Source of the DNA: Microlunatus parietis
GTDB taxonomy: Bacteria; Actinomycetota; Actinomycetes; Propionibacteriales; Propionibacteriaceae
DNA: 64,000 nt
NCBI RefSeq assembly: GCF_013407955.1
Contig: NZ_JACCBU010000001.1
Span: 3,472,001 to 3,536,000 of the forward strand
Direction of reading: 5' to 3'
The translations under genes were made by a program, and so were the position numbers. Shown here piece by piece: positions 1-10,482 of the stretch (within the stretch, counting starts at the first letter, position 1; every line of letters begins with the position of its first letter). The notes under the pieces were generated by a model, which worked only from the letters and a program-made list of their open reading frames with translations, made no database searches and was not told the DNA's origin.

Positions 1-2757
1 CGTCGCGCCCCACTGCTCCGCGATCGGCCGCAGCACCGAGGAGAACGCCAGCGGCGAATACAAGGGATAGGAGCCGAAGATGTCGATCCGGCGCGGGTTG
101 CCCTGGTCGGTCAGCGCGGAGCCGAGGTTGTCCCGGCTGGACGCGTCGATGCTCGGGTTGTCGACCAGGATCCGCTCAAGATCATCCGCGATCGGCAACT
201 CGGCGAACGGCACGTCGGAGAACTTGTAGCGATACTCGACCGGCTGGCCGCCGTGCAACAGCCGGACCACCTGCTCGTCGACGCCGATCAGCGGCATCGC
301 CAGCGCCAGCGCCTCGGTGAACTTCGTGGTCACGTCGCGGATCCGGGCGTGCCGTTCGGACTCGGCGACCTCCGGGCCGTTGATGAAGTCGCGCAGCGAG
401 ACCGCGCAGAACCGCTGGAACGACTGCTCGGACCGGGCCACGAACGCCCGCGCCCGCTCCAGCACCTCGCCCGGTTTGACGTGCACTCCGAACCTGGCCC
501 GGCTCGGGATCAGCGCGTCGCCGGTGGCCGGGTTGGTCGGGAAGACCCGGGACCGCCAGGGCGCGGTCTGCACGATCAGGTTCGGTTGGTGCGGGTCCAG
601 GGCCGGCGGGCGCTCGCCGCCGGTGGTCTCCCAGACGCCCTCGATCACCTGGCTCGGGACCAGCTGGGCCGGGCTGTTGCCGGCGTCGTCGGTCGGCACG
701 GCCCGGGCCAGGTCCGCCGCGTACTGGGCAGCGAAGTCACGGGCCGGAGTGAGCAGCACCTCGTTGCCGGCCTCGTCGAACCGGCTCGGCACCTTGACGT
801 CGGCGTCGGACGGCCAGGCCGCGTACTGGTCGGTGGCCAGCCGAGCCAGGCCGTCGTGCTTCACCTGGGAGCCGCGGGCCTGCTCGAGGACCCGCTGCGC
901 CTCCCGGATCGCCTCGGTGAGCGGCGTCAGCACGTCCGGGATGAACGTCGCCAGGGCGTCCGCGGTCAGCGCCGAGGCCCGGGTGTAGAGCTGCGTCCGT
1001 ACCTTGATCCGGACACCGTCGACCAGCCGCTCGACCAGCGTGTCGCCGCCGGTGATCGCACCCTTGATCGCCGCGACCGCCTGCCGCAGCTCGGACGGCA
1101 GCTCGGCCAGGCTGCCCGGATCGGTGCGGCCGAGCGCCTCGGTGCCGGGGATGACGACGCCGCGCAGGTGGGCATCGAGGCGTTCCAGCACGGCGGCCGC
1201 GTACGGCAGGCCGAGCCGGCTGATCCCTTCGGTGAGTACGGCGACCAGGCGATCCAGCAGGCCCTGCTGCCAGGCGAACGCCCAGTCGTAGGCGGCCTTC
1301 CCAGCGGCCTCGGCCAGCACGTGGCCGCGGGACCTCGACCGCTGTTGCACCGCCTCCAGCCACTGCCGGGCCTGCTGCCCGCCCGGCGACGGAAGATGCG
1401 GTACGTACTCGGCGTCGACCACTCGGCGGGCGGCCGCGTCGGCGTCGGCCCGGGGCAGGGCGACCGTCGTCATCCAACTGCCCAGCTCGGCGCCGGCCTG
1501 CTGCCCGGAGCCGAGCCCGACGGGCAGTTGCAGCCGCTCGCAGAGCCGCGCCCACTGGCTGTCCACCAGGGCCTTGACCTGCTCGGTGCCGGAGGCCGAG
1601 TTGCCGGGTTGCAGGTGGCCGTCGAGCAGCCGGTCCACGGCGCCGCGGGCGATCCGCTGGGCCGCGTACTCCGCGTAGCGTTCCCGGCCCATGCTCAGGC
1701 TCGCGAACCCGTACGAACCCCAGGGGATCGGGTCCAGCTGGGCGCCCCAGGCGAGGTAGTCGCTGTCCGGCGGGATGCTGCCGGTGTTGCCGAGGTCGAA
1801 CGAGACGAACTGGGTGCTCGCCACCTCGCTGATCATCATGCCGCCGAGGCCGCGGGCCAGCCCGCGATAGACCGCCTTCGGGCTGCCGTCGCCGAACATG
1901 GTGCGCTGCGCGCCGATGAACCGGCCGATCGGGAACACCCGGGCGAACGGGATCTCGGTGCCCTGGCCGTCGCCGTACCCGAGGCCGGAGAGGATCTCCA
2001 CGTCGTGCCGCCGGGCGGCACCGGTCTGGCCGGCGACGATCTCGCCGAGCATCGCCAGCGCATTGGCCCGGACGCCACTCCGCGCGGACGGCGGCAGCGA
2101 GTCGAAGATGTCCGGAGCGACCATGAAGACCGCGGTCAGCTTGGGGTTCACGCCGGGGACCAGGGTCAGCAGCCGGCACACGTCCAGCGCCATCGAAGCG
2201 CCGGAGCCGCCGGCCATCGACGTCACGACCAGCACGATCGGCGTCTCGTTCGCGTTGAACGTGGACCCGACCGCGTCGGCCAGCTGCCCCATCTCGGTCA
2301 GCGTCTCGACCCGGGCCAGCTGCTCCCAGGCCGACTGCAGCCCCTGATGCACCTCGCCCGCCCGGGCCAGCGTGATCATCCGGCCGATCGAGCGATACTG
2401 CCCCGCCCCGACGTCGATCGGCGTCGCCACCGACTGCGGCTGCCGCGGCGCCCAGCCGGCCAGCTCGTCCAGCGCCCGCGCGCCGAGCAGCTTCTGCGAG
2501 ACCGCGTAGTCAAGATCGGAATAGGAACCGCCCTTGGGCCCGAGGCCCAGATAGCGCCCGCCCTGCTGCGGCACGTTGCCCAGCCCGTCCGGTCCGGGTT
2601 CGGGGCCCGACGGCACGTCCAGATGGACGAACTGCCAACCGGCCGGCAGTGTCAGCCGCCGGTCGATCGCGGCCAGGTCGGAGGCCAACTGGTCCATCAG
2701 GTAGGCCAGGGTCGCACCGCCGGAGCCGCCGCACCCCACCACCAGAAACCGTCTCAC
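1..2757 (-). CDS. Tubulin/FtsZ-superfamily (tubulin-like) protein, 3' end outside window
   Basis: The frame is open for 919 codons from a GTG at 2757 and runs off the left edge. The N-terminus has a nucleotide-binding loop (VVGCGGSGGATL, residues 6-17). Near residue 180 is SMAGGSGAS, a variant of the tubulin/FtsZ signature GGTGSG, so the protein probably binds GTP and may polymerise. It resembles the large bacterial tubulin-like proteins (Tubulin_2 type), which are far longer than FtsZ. No signal peptide is visible. The VWA operon at 14750-18123 is on the same strand, and the literature predicts that some tubulin-superfamily proteins work with VWA proteins in membrane remodelling. The start was chosen because the glycine loop follows it directly; the ribosome site (GAAAGGGG) is rather distant. 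Cellular role unknown. Confidence 0.75.
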   Translation of the reverse strand, partial: MRRFLVVGCGGSGGATLAYLMDQLASDLAAIDRRLTLPAGWQFVHLDVPSGPEPGPDGLGNVPQQGGRYLGLGPKGGSYSDLDYAVSQKLLGARALDELAGWAPRQPQSVATPIDVGAGQYRSIGRMITLARAGEVHQGLQSAWEQLARVETLTEMGQLADAVGSTFNANETPIVLVVTSMAGGSGASMALDVCRLLTLVPGVNPKLTAVFMVAPDIFDSLPPSARSGVRANALAMLGEIVAGQTGAARRHDVEILSGLGYGDGQGTEIPFARVFPIGRFIGAQRTMFGDGSPKAVYRGLARGLGGMMISEVASTQFVSFDLGNTGSIPPDSDYLAWGAQLDPIPWGSYGFASLSMGRERYAEYAAQRIARGAVDRLLDGHLQPGNSASGTEQVKALVDSQWARLCERLQLPVGLGSGQQAGAELGSWMTTVALPRADADAAARRVVDAEYVPHLPSPGGQQARQWLEAVQQRSRSRGHVLAEAAGKAAYDWAFAWQQGLLDRLVAVLTEGISRLGLPYAAAVLERLDAHLRGVVIPGTEALGRTDPGSLAELPSELRQAVAAIKGAITGGDTLVERLVDGVRIKVRTQLYTRASALTADALATFIPDVLTPLTEAIREAQRVLEQARGSQVKHDGLARLATDQYAAWPSDADVKVPSRFDEAGNEVLLTPARDFAAQYAADLARAVPTDDAGNSPAQLVPSQVIEGVWETTGGERPPALDPHQPNLIVQTAPWRSRVFPTNPATGDALIPSRARFGVHVKPGEVLERARAFVARSEQSFQRFCAVSLRDFINGPEVAESERHARIRDVTTKFTEALALAMPLIGVDEQVVRLLHGGQPVEYRYKFSDVPFAELPIADDLERILVDNPSIDASSRDNLGSALTDQGNPRRIDIFGSYPLYSPLAFSSVLRPIAEQWGAT

Positions 2758-3210
2758 GCCTACCGCGCCCCTTTCGTCGGTTCGGGCCCCAAGTTTTTCA
2801 CGCTCGCGAACCGGGGACCCCAGGAATCACCCGGACCCCCGACCCCAATTCCGCCACCTCGCCGACCCGCTCGTCGTCGAGTGTGAGGTTACGGACGCTT
2901 GAAATCGATTTCGAGCGGTCGTTTCCTCACACTCGGTGGGCTCCCCGGCGCAGCGATGGCCAGCCGGCGCTCCTCGACCCGGGCTTCTCGGCTCGGGTGG
3001 CCGGTCACTCACGCTCGGTGACTGGACCGGTCCAGGGCCCAGGCGCCGGGCCCGAGGTCCGTGAGGCGGTCGCTTCGGGATATCGGCAACCTACCGCGGG
3101 ATTCGGTTTCGGGATGTACGTGATTTTGCGGATACCGGCTCCTAGCCCCCGGAGGAGACCCTGGCCTGGGACCGGTGCACGGGCGCGGTTGCGGGTGGGG
3201 GGAGATTCTG
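2758..3210. other. Divergent intergenic region with large palindrome
   Basis: This 453-bp gap separates the divergent tubulin-like gene and the Tat-exported gene. I see no convincing small gene. It holds a 58-bp imperfect palindrome (2878-2935) and, near 2790-2812, a fragment resembling half of the dispersed hairpin repeat found at 18207 and 29604. Promoters for both flanking genes must lie here but none is clear. Confidence 0.5.
2878..2935. repeat. 58-bp imperfect palindrome
   Basis: The left 29 bases match the reverse complement of the right 29 bases at 24 positions. The outer 11 bp (CGAGTGTGAGG at 2878-2888, CCTCACACTCG at 2925-2935) pair perfectly. The centre (2897-2916, GAAATCGATTTC core) is a 20-bp near-perfect palindrome. 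It could be an operator pair, a cruciform or a miniature mobile element. It has no T-tract and lies between divergent starts, which argues against a terminator. Confidence 0.7.
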
Positions 3211-6200
3211 GTGGACGTTGCGGACGATACGACCCGACCGAACGGGCTCAGCCGGCGACGGTTCCTCATCGTCGGCGGGGCGGGGGTCGCGGCGACCGGG
3301 CTGGCGACGGAGCTGCAGCCGATCCTCACCGCCGCGGCGGCCGAGCCGACCTTCACGCTCGACCTGGTACGCCGCGAAGACATGGCGGTGCTGACCTTCG
3401 AGTTCCACAATCTTGCGCTGAACACCGACGGACCGACCCCGATGCTGAACCGGGTCGACGACGGCTTGGAGTCCCTGGTCCTGGTCAGGCTGGGTTCCCA
3501 GCACCTGATGGAGCAGCCGACCGAGTGGGAGCAACCGGGCGAGTGGGAGCAGCCCGAGCCTTCGCTACCAGCCGTCGGCGCGATCCGCACCAAGGCCGTC
3601 GGACCATCGCGCATCGCGTTCCTGGTCCCGCAGACGGTGAAGTCATTCCCGTACACCGAGGACGGCTTGTTCGAGTGGTGGCGCTGGGTGATGCGAGTGC
3701 ACGCCCGCGCGCTCGCGCCGGATGCGCAGATTCCCGGGACCCTGCCGCTGGTGGACACCGATCATCCCGGAGAACTGCAGACCGACCTGCTGCTGACCGA
3801 CTGGCTGCACCTCTCTCCCGACGGGTTGGCGACCTGGCTGCATCCGGCGCGCCCCGTCACCCGGGACGGCCGCACCGAGCTCTGGCACACCAGGCTGCGG
3901 CTCCGCGACAAGGACGGCCGACCCGACACGTCCCGCCGTCCGCCGACGATCCGGGCCATCTCCCGGGACGACAAGGCGTTGCAGCCGGGCGAGGAAGTGT
4001 TCACCGCGCTCCGGCCGCCCCAGCAGGAGTTCGCGCCCCAGGAGATCGTCCTCGCCACAACGGATTACGCGCGCGGCGACAACGTCGAGCCGGTGACGGC
4101 CGACCTGCTGCTGCTCAGCTCGCTCGGTTCCTCGGTGGACCTCGAGGGCAACTGGCGCAAGATCCCTGGACTGTCGATCGCGAAGTGGCTGCACCGATCG
4201 ACGATGGGCCGGGACAACTACGTCCGGGTGGAGACCCGCGGCTACCTCTTCCCGTTCGGGCACCGAGCCGTTCTCGTCAGCGAGACCCAGCGCCGGATCG
4301 CGAGCAACGGCGTCGCCTATCTGTTCCGGAAGTCGTTCATCGTGGTCAAGGAACCGGTGAAGCAATACCCCGGCTTCGGCGACGAAACGTACGAAGGCCG
4401 CCGGTCGCCGTTCCAAGAAGTCCGCTTGACCACCACGGTGACCCCGGACCTTCCGCTGAGCCAGGCGGATCCGGTCGGGTCCAGCACCACCAGCTTCTGG
4501 GTGCCGACCAAGGACCCGGCCACCGGCGACGTGCACGATTTCCCGTTCCCGATCATCGCGACGGACTGGGAAGGGCGCGCGGTGAAGTTCAACGCGTCGC
4601 TGGCCTACCTCGACACGAAGGAAGCAGTCGATCACGCGGTCCTGACCGACCTGATCCAGAGGTACGCCGACTACGAGACGTTCGGCAAGTCCAGCCCGAC
4701 CGACGCCGAGAAGAAGCTCAACGCGCGCCGCACGGTGATCATGTCCGGTGAGAAGATCGCCTTCGCCGAACCACGGCAGCCCGGCGATACGGCCTACCCG
4801 ATCACCAGGCTCTACCTCGGCGCCTACACCGGACAGGCCGCCGCAGCCGAGCTCGACCAGCGGGATCTGCCGAACTTCTATCCGGCGATGCTCGCGGCCA
4901 GGGTGCGACTGGCGGCGATCGAAGCCGTCACCGGTCAGGGTGAACAGTTCTTCGACCAGGCCACCTACATCGGCTACGACCCGCAGTTCACCACGACCTC
5001 CGCCGCCAAGGCGGCCGCCGCCAATCAGGCGGACACCTTCGCCCGGGTGCAGTGGGAGCTCACGGCGCTCGGCAAGGTGATCAAGCATCTCGAGGACGCC
5101 ACGAACCCGCTGCCCGAATTCCCCCGGGAGGTCAGCGTCTCCTTCGGCGGAACCTCGGCCAACCCGACGGGTGACAAGGTCGGCGGCGTCGCCTTGCCGG
5201 ACCTCCAGGTCGGCGCCCTGTCTCGTACCTTCGGTCCGCTGTCCGGCAGCGTCGGCGCGATCAGCGACCTGGCGAACGGGACCTTCGATCCCAAGGACTT
5301 CTTTCCCGAGTCGGCCCAACTGCTCGGCGGAATCAAACTGCGGGACATCATCCAGAGCCTTCCGCTGGCTCAGGGCGGCGGCGGGCCGACGATCATCACC
5401 ACGCTGGAGTACGGCAACGGCGACAACGCGCCGCCGACGGCAACGCTCACCACCCTCGACTGGGCGCCGCGCGTGTTCGGTCCCGACCAGAGGCCGGCAC
5501 CGCCTCAGGAACCGGAGCACGTCCTCTCCCTGGTCCCGTACGGTGCGGACGGGACGCACGCGACGATGCGCCTGCACGGCGAGTTCCGTACCGTCTTCGG
5601 CGGCGAGAGCACCTCGGTGATCCAGGGCGAGCTGCGCGACTTCACGCTCAACCTGATCGAACCCGGCCACGCCCTGCTCGACTTCATCGCACTGAGCTTC
5701 AAGCGGTTCGCGTTCGAACAGCGCGGCGACGCCAAGCCCACGTTCGATCCCGAGATCGATCAGGTGCGGTTCAAGGGACCGCTGAGTTTCATCAACACCC
5801 TGCAGGAGTACCTCGCCTCCCTGGGCGGTCCGAGCATCGATCTGCAGCCCAGCGGGGTCAGCGTCGGCTACACCTTGGAGATCCCGTCGGTCGCGGTCGG
5901 TGTGTTCTCACTGCAGAACATGAGCTTCTCGGCCGGACTGACCCTGCCGTTCGACGGCTCACCGGTGATCGGCCGGTTCGGCTTCTGCAGCCCGGAGAAC
6001 CGATTCCTGGTCTCGGTGTTCATTTTCGGCGGCGGCGGCTATCTCACCCTCGAACTCAGCACCGAACGACTGCGCAAGCTCGAAGCGGCGATCGAGTTCG
6101 GCGGCGTCCTCGCGCTGAACATCGTGATCGCCAGCGGCAGCCTCTCGGTGATGGCCGGCATCTATTTCAAGCTGGAGTACAACGAGACCACCAAGAACGA

Positions 6201-6513
6201 CGAGGTCACGCTCGCCGGCTACCTGCGAGCGGTCGGCAAGCTCAGCGTGCTGGGTCTGATCACCATCACCGCCGAGTTCTACCTGGCGCTGCAGTATCAG
6301 TCCGCCGACAACTCGGTGGAAGGGATCGCGATCCTCAGGGTCACCGTCGAGGTCCTCTTCTTCTCCAAGACCGTCGAGCTGGAGGTACGGAAGAAGTTCG
6401 CCGGGCCGGGCGGCACCGCGGCGCGCGCATTGGCCGCAGCGGGACGGCACGAGTTCGGCGACCTGATGAGCCAAGCCGACTGGAACGACTACGTCGAAGC
6501 ATTCGCGGGCTAG
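3211..6513 (+). CDS. Tat-exported large protein of unknown function, beta-rich C-terminus
   Basis: Of 1100 residues, the N-terminal ~45 carry a twin-arginine signal: SRRRFLIVGGAGVAATGLA, then a polar region with small residues around an AAAAEP cleavage zone. The GTG at 3211 is preferred because GGGGGGAGA lies just upstream; the frame is open from further 5'. No known domain is recognised. Residues ~790-1080 consist of alternating hydrophobic and polar short stretches with many Gly/Phe/Tyr, suggesting a large beta-structured region. A short E/Q/W repeat (PTEWEQPGEWEQPEPS) occurs near residue 103. The next gene starts 8 bp downstream, so the two are co-transcribed. Function is unknown; Tat export implies the protein is folded before secretion. 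Confidence 0.7.
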   Translation: MDVADDTTRPNGLSRRRFLIVGGAGVAATGLATELQPILTAAAAEPTFTLDLVRREDMAVLTFEFHNLALNTDGPTPMLNRVDDGLESLVLVRLGSQHLMEQPTEWEQPGEWEQPEPSLPAVGAIRTKAVGPSRIAFLVPQTVKSFPYTEDGLFEWWRWVMRVHARALAPDAQIPGTLPLVDTDHPGELQTDLLLTDWLHLSPDGLATWLHPARPVTRDGRTELWHTRLRLRDKDGRPDTSRRPPTIRAISRDDKALQPGEEVFTALRPPQQEFAPQEIVLATTDYARGDNVEPVTADLLLLSSLGSSVDLEGNWRKIPGLSIAKWLHRSTMGRDNYVRVETRGYLFPFGHRAVLVSETQRRIASNGVAYLFRKSFIVVKEPVKQYPGFGDETYEGRRSPFQEVRLTTTVTPDLPLSQADPVGSSTTSFWVPTKDPATGDVHDFPFPIIATDWEGRAVKFNASLAYLDTKEAVDHAVLTDLIQRYADYETFGKSSPTDAEKKLNARRTVIMSGEKIAFAEPRQPGDTAYPITRLYLGAYTGQAAAAELDQRDLPNFYPAMLAARVRLAAIEAVTGQGEQFFDQATYIGYDPQFTTTSAAKAAAANQADTFARVQWELTALGKVIKHLEDATNPLPEFPREVSVSFGGTSANPTGDKVGGVALPDLQVGALSRTFGPLSGSVGAISDLANGTFDPKDFFPESAQLLGGIKLRDIIQSLPLAQGGGGPTIITTLEYGNGDNAPPTATLTTLDWAPRVFGPDQRPAPPQEPEHVLSLVPYGADGTHATMRLHGEFRTVFGGESTSVIQGELRDFTLNLIEPGHALLDFIALSFKRFAFEQRGDAKPTFDPEIDQVRFKGPLSFINTLQEYLASLGGPSIDLQPSGVSVGYTLEIPSVAVGVFSLQNMSFSAGLTLPFDGSPVIGRFGFCSPENRFLVSVFIFGGGGYLTLELSTERLRKLEAAIEFGGVLALNIVIASGSLSVMAGIYFKLEYNETTKNDEVTLAGYLRAVGKLSVLGLITITAEFYLALQYQSADNSVEGIAILRVTVEVLFFSKTVELEVRKKFAGPGGTAARALAAAGRHEFGDLMSQADWNDYVEAFAG

Positions 6514-6521
6514 GGGGAGAC

Positions 6522-9500
6522 ATGGCTGACCAGAACGTGGTCTGGACCGTCGTTCCGAAGGGCGCCGGGGCCGGTCGCGTCCACTTTTCGATCTTCGTCC
6601 GGCCGCGATTGACCGGCGGGGCGACACTGGCCGACTTCGAGCACTGGATGTCCTGGCCGGAGCAGAACGTGAAGTTCTTCATCACCCTCGATGGGGGCGC
6701 CGAAATCGAGGCCCGGGCCGAGGGACCGGACCGCCGGCCCGACCTGTGGGCGAAGCTGTTTCCGCCCTCGACGCCGGTGGACGCACCGGACGCGGTGAGC
6801 GTGCAAGCGCTGGCGGCGGCCGGCGTGCCCAAGGTACGGTCGGCGCCGACCGGCGCGGTGCGTACCTTCATCAAGCAGCAGTACCAGATCGCCGGGGCAC
6901 GCTTCACCACCGATCCGCCCGGCTATTACGCCTACGAGGAGCCGGGCGGCGACGGGCTGGCGCCCCAGAACGGCGGCGGGTTTCCGTTCGGCGTGCTCGA
7001 CCTGCACCGGGTGGCCCTGTTGCCGGGCGACAAGGAGAAGATCCGCAACCGGATCCGGACCGAACTTGATCAGCACGGCTACTTCCTCGGCGGCGAGCTG
7101 ACGATCGACGGCACCACCTACAGCGCGGCGGCCGTCAATTTCCTGCTCGTCGAGCAGTTCCACCGACGCCGCCGGGCGGACAACCACGCGGGTCAGACCC
7201 CGCCCAAGGTGCGAGTCCTCGCCGACCCGGGCGACCAACTGGACTTCCACTCCGTCGTCGGACATCTCGGCGCGTATCCAGCCGTGTTGCGCAGGCTCGG
7301 CCTGGTCCGCGACATCTCGATCCCGCTCCCGGCTGGCCTGCCAGCCACCCCGGTGGCGGTTCGGGTCCGGGCCGACTGGGCGGGCGCCGGTCCGAACGAC
7401 GATTACACCACAACGCTGTGCGAGATCAGCGCCGATCGCTGCAGCGCCGCGCCCGCACCCGACTCGGTGATCTCCGATGGCCTGCTCCGGCTCGACGAAC
7501 CGCCCTTCCAACTGGTCGAGATCGACTCCGACGCGATCGCCAACAAGGTGCTCGGCTTCGCCCAGTCCGTTCAGGCGACGCCCAGAAACTCGCCCGAGCC
7601 GCTGGCGCCACCGTCCACCGAGGCCACCGGCCTTGCGTTGCACCGGACCGACAAGGCCAAGATCTTGTACCAGACGTTGGGCAAGGTGGCCGGAATGCAG
7701 TCCCGGCTGCAGACCAGGGCGCTGGCCGACGAGCCGTTGCACGCCGAGGACCTGCTGCGTGGTTATCGGCTGGACGTCTGGGACGACGCGACCGGGACAT
7801 GGCACAGCCTCTGCCGGCGCAAGGGTAGCTACACCTTCGACGACGTCACGATCACGCTCGATGACGAGGGCATGATCGAATCCGCGCACACCGAGCAGAG
7901 CGACGACGACACCGTCTATCTGCACGAGTCGATGGCTCGCTGGGTCGGTTACAGCCTGGTCGCACCGCGTCCGGGACTCGGCACCGCCGGCGACGACGAC
8001 TCCGAGCTGGCCGGACCGGACAGCGACCCCGATGAACGGTTCAAGCTGAAGACGTCGTTCACCGCGACCAAGGGATCGCTGCCGAAGCTGCGGTACGGCC
8101 GAACGTACCGACTGAGGGCGCGAGCGGTCGACATCGCCGGCAACAGCCGAAATCTCGGCGACTTCGCCGACGACGACTTCACGGCCGCGACCGAGGCCGT
8201 CAGGTATCACCGGTTCGAGCCGGTCGCCCCGCCGAATCTGCTGCTCCGCAGACCCCGCACCGAGGGTGAGTCGCCCGAACTGATGGTGATCCGCAGCAAC
8301 TACGACACGGCCGCCAAGTCCGACTCGCAACGCCACGTCGTGCCCAACAAGACCGCCCAGCTGACCGCGGAGCAGCACGGCATGTTCGACACCAATCCGA
8401 ACATCCTCAACCCCAGTTCGATGAGCAAGGCCGCGTACGCATTGATCAAGGAACGGGATCCGGCAACGCTGGCCGACCGGGGCGAACCCGATCCGAGCGG
8501 CCACGACCTGCGGTACTACGACACCGACCAGCTCAAGGTTCCCTATCTGCCCGACGTGCTGGCCCGGGGCGCCGCCTTCGCCGGCCTGCCCGGCACCGAC
8601 GACGTCGTCACGGTCGACTTCGACTTCGCGCTGCTGCACCGCTGGCCGGACGCCCGCCCGTTCCGGCTCCGGCTGCTCGAGGGCACCGGGGCGCCGACCT
8701 GGGCGGCGAGCTCGCGCCTGCTCACCGTCCGGCTGCCCAAGGGACGCGCCGCCACCGTGCGGTACAGCTGCCGGATCGACGCGGGCGACCGGGAGCTGCT
8801 CGGGCTGTGGAACTGGCTGATGGAGTACGCGGCCGATCATGACTACTCCGAGGAGCGGATCGCGGAGCTTGAATCCTTGGCGACGAAGGGCCGGCTCTGG
8901 CAGCTGACCCCCTATCGGACGCTCAGCCTGGTGCACGCGGTCCGGCAGCCGAACACGCCGCCGGCGTTCACCAAGCCGGTCGCGGTCCGCAGGATCGGTG
9001 ACACGTTTGCCAAGATCACCGACAAGATCACTGCCGACCGTCCCAGCACGAGCAAGATCGACTTGGTGGCGCGCTGGACGGAGCCGGTCGATCTGCTCAG
9101 CGAGCCGGGACCCCGAGAGATCACGGGCAGTGATCATGCCTTCGACGTGAAGCTCGATCCACGGGAGGACGATGCGGGCCCGGTAGTTCTTGATCAACAG
9201 CATGAGCTGCACGACACCTTGCGGCGCGTGATCAACTACGAGCTGATCGCCAGCACGCGGTTCGCCGAGTACTTCACCGAACGCAAGCGCACGACCCTGA
9301 CCGCCGGCACCGACACCAAGATCTCCACCGCCGGCATCGTGCCCGGGTCGGACGTGATCACCTCGACCGACGGGCCGAGGAAGACCTACGCCCGCAACGT
9401 CGACTACACGATCGACTACGCCGCCGGCACGGTGCGGCCGACCGACGCGTTCACCGGCGGCACGGTCGAGGTCGCGTTCGTGGCACCGCCGATCACCCGA

Positions 9501-10472
9501 TCCAGCACGGAGACCAAGCCGGCCGCGGTGGTCGACATCCCCAGCTCGGCGCGGCCACGGATTCCGGAGATCGCCTACCTGCTGCCGACGTTCGGCTGGC
9601 AGAACACCAAGTCCGGCGACACGATCACCAGCAAACGCCTCGGTCATGGGCTGCGAGTGTTCCTCCACCGGCCGTGGTACTCCTCCGGCGTCGGGGAGCA
9701 GCTTGCGGTGGTCTTGTTGCGGCAGCTGCCGCCGGCCGATCCGACGGCGCGGCAGCAGCTGTTCGACCGGCTCGGCCGCTACGTCACCACCTGGGGTCTC
9801 GACCCCGCGTTCGCGACCCAATCACCGGCCGAGCCGCTGCAAACCGTGCCGCTGGTCAGCGACTTCCCGCTGGCCCAGCGGCCGAAGACCAAGATCATCC
9901 TCGCCGAAGCCGACAGTGATCAAACTCTGCGGGATCAGTTCGTCGCCGTCGCGCCGCACGAGGTGCATTACGACAAGCAGCGCCGGCTGTGGTTCGCCGA
10001 CATCACGCTGACCGCGACGCCGGCCTACATGCCGTTCATCCGGCTCGCTCTGGCCCGCTATCAGCCAAGATCGATCTCGAAGGTCGAACTGTCCACGGTC
10101 GCGCTGGCCCAGTTCGCCCAACTGAATCCGGACCGGACGCTGACCGTGACCGGTCCGGCCACGGCCAGCCAGCTCGCTGTCACGGTGGCCGGCGGCAGGG
10201 CCTACGCGCCCAAGAGCGGCTACACGAAGCCGGCGCGGGTCGAGGCCCTGGTCCAGACCGCGAACCCGGCCCTGTCCGGGGAGCTGGCCTGGACCACGGT
10301 CGGCAACCCGATCCCACTGACGGCGGGGGGTTCACCCGGCACCTGGTCCGGCAACGTCACCCTCCCCGCGCCGCGGGGGAGTCAGCCGTTCCGGCTGGTG
10401 ATCAAGGAGTTCGAGGTGCCGGAGCTGGGTGATGATCGCCGACTCGTCTATGCCGACACCGTACAGCTCTAA
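6522..10472 (+). CDS. Very large protein of unknown function, partner of the Tat-exported protein
   Basis: The gene encodes 1316 residues from an ATG preceded by GGGGGAGA, 8 bp after the previous stop. No signal peptide or membrane segment is visible. It is a mosaic of beta-type stretches with a few recognisable phrases such as YRLRARAVDIAGNS (about residue 530) and HRPWYSSGVGEQLAVVLLRQ (about residue 1050), but I cannot assign a family. The tight spacing implies stoichiometric expression with the Tat-exported protein. It may be an export partner, a structural component, or a second secreted protein using another route. The antisense strand carries a 1103-codon frame that is a GC artefact. 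Confidence 0.65.
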   Translation: MADQNVVWTVVPKGAGAGRVHFSIFVRPRLTGGATLADFEHWMSWPEQNVKFFITLDGGAEIEARAEGPDRRPDLWAKLFPPSTPVDAPDAVSVQALAAAGVPKVRSAPTGAVRTFIKQQYQIAGARFTTDPPGYYAYEEPGGDGLAPQNGGGFPFGVLDLHRVALLPGDKEKIRNRIRTELDQHGYFLGGELTIDGTTYSAAAVNFLLVEQFHRRRRADNHAGQTPPKVRVLADPGDQLDFHSVVGHLGAYPAVLRRLGLVRDISIPLPAGLPATPVAVRVRADWAGAGPNDDYTTTLCEISADRCSAAPAPDSVISDGLLRLDEPPFQLVEIDSDAIANKVLGFAQSVQATPRNSPEPLAPPSTEATGLALHRTDKAKILYQTLGKVAGMQSRLQTRALADEPLHAEDLLRGYRLDVWDDATGTWHSLCRRKGSYTFDDVTITLDDEGMIESAHTEQSDDDTVYLHESMARWVGYSLVAPRPGLGTAGDDDSELAGPDSDPDERFKLKTSFTATKGSLPKLRYGRTYRLRARAVDIAGNSRNLGDFADDDFTAATEAVRYHRFEPVAPPNLLLRRPRTEGESPELMVIRSNYDTAAKSDSQRHVVPNKTAQLTAEQHGMFDTNPNILNPSSMSKAAYALIKERDPATLADRGEPDPSGHDLRYYDTDQLKVPYLPDVLARGAAFAGLPGTDDVVTVDFDFALLHRWPDARPFRLRLLEGTGAPTWAASSRLLTVRLPKGRAATVRYSCRIDAGDRELLGLWNWLMEYAADHDYSEERIAELESLATKGRLWQLTPYRTLSLVHAVRQPNTPPAFTKPVAVRRIGDTFAKITDKITADRPSTSKIDLVARWTEPVDLLSEPGPREITGSDHAFDVKLDPREDDAGPVVLDQQHELHDTLRRVINYELIASTRFAEYFTERKRTTLTAGTDTKISTAGIVPGSDVITSTDGPRKTYARNVDYTIDYAAGTVRPTDAFTGGTVEVAFVAPPITRSSTETKPAAVVDIPSSARPRIPEIAYLLPTFGWQNTKSGDTITSKRLGHGLRVFLHRPWYSSGVGEQLAVVLLRQLPPADPTARQQLFDRLGRYVTTWGLDPAFATQSPAEPLQTVPLVSDFPLAQRPKTKIILAEADSDQTLRDQFVAVAPHEVHYDKQRRLWFADITLTATPAYMPFIRLALARYQPRSISKVELSTVALAQFAQLNPDRTLTVTGPATASQLAVTVAGGRAYAPKSGYTKPARVEALVQTANPALSGELAWTTVGNPIPLTAGGSPGTWSGNVTLPAPRGSQPFRLVIKEFEVPELGDDRRLVYADTVQL

Positions 10473-10482
10473 TCCAGCTCCC

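Noticed and set aside
253..2886. Long plus-strand frame of 877 codons
   Set aside because: It is antisense to the tubulin-like gene and its translation is Arg/Gly/Pro/Gln-rich without motifs, a GC-driven shadow.
6510..9821. Minus-strand frame of 1103 codons
   Set aside because: It is antisense to the 1316-aa gene, which has the ribosome site and coherent composition; the minus frame is a shadow.
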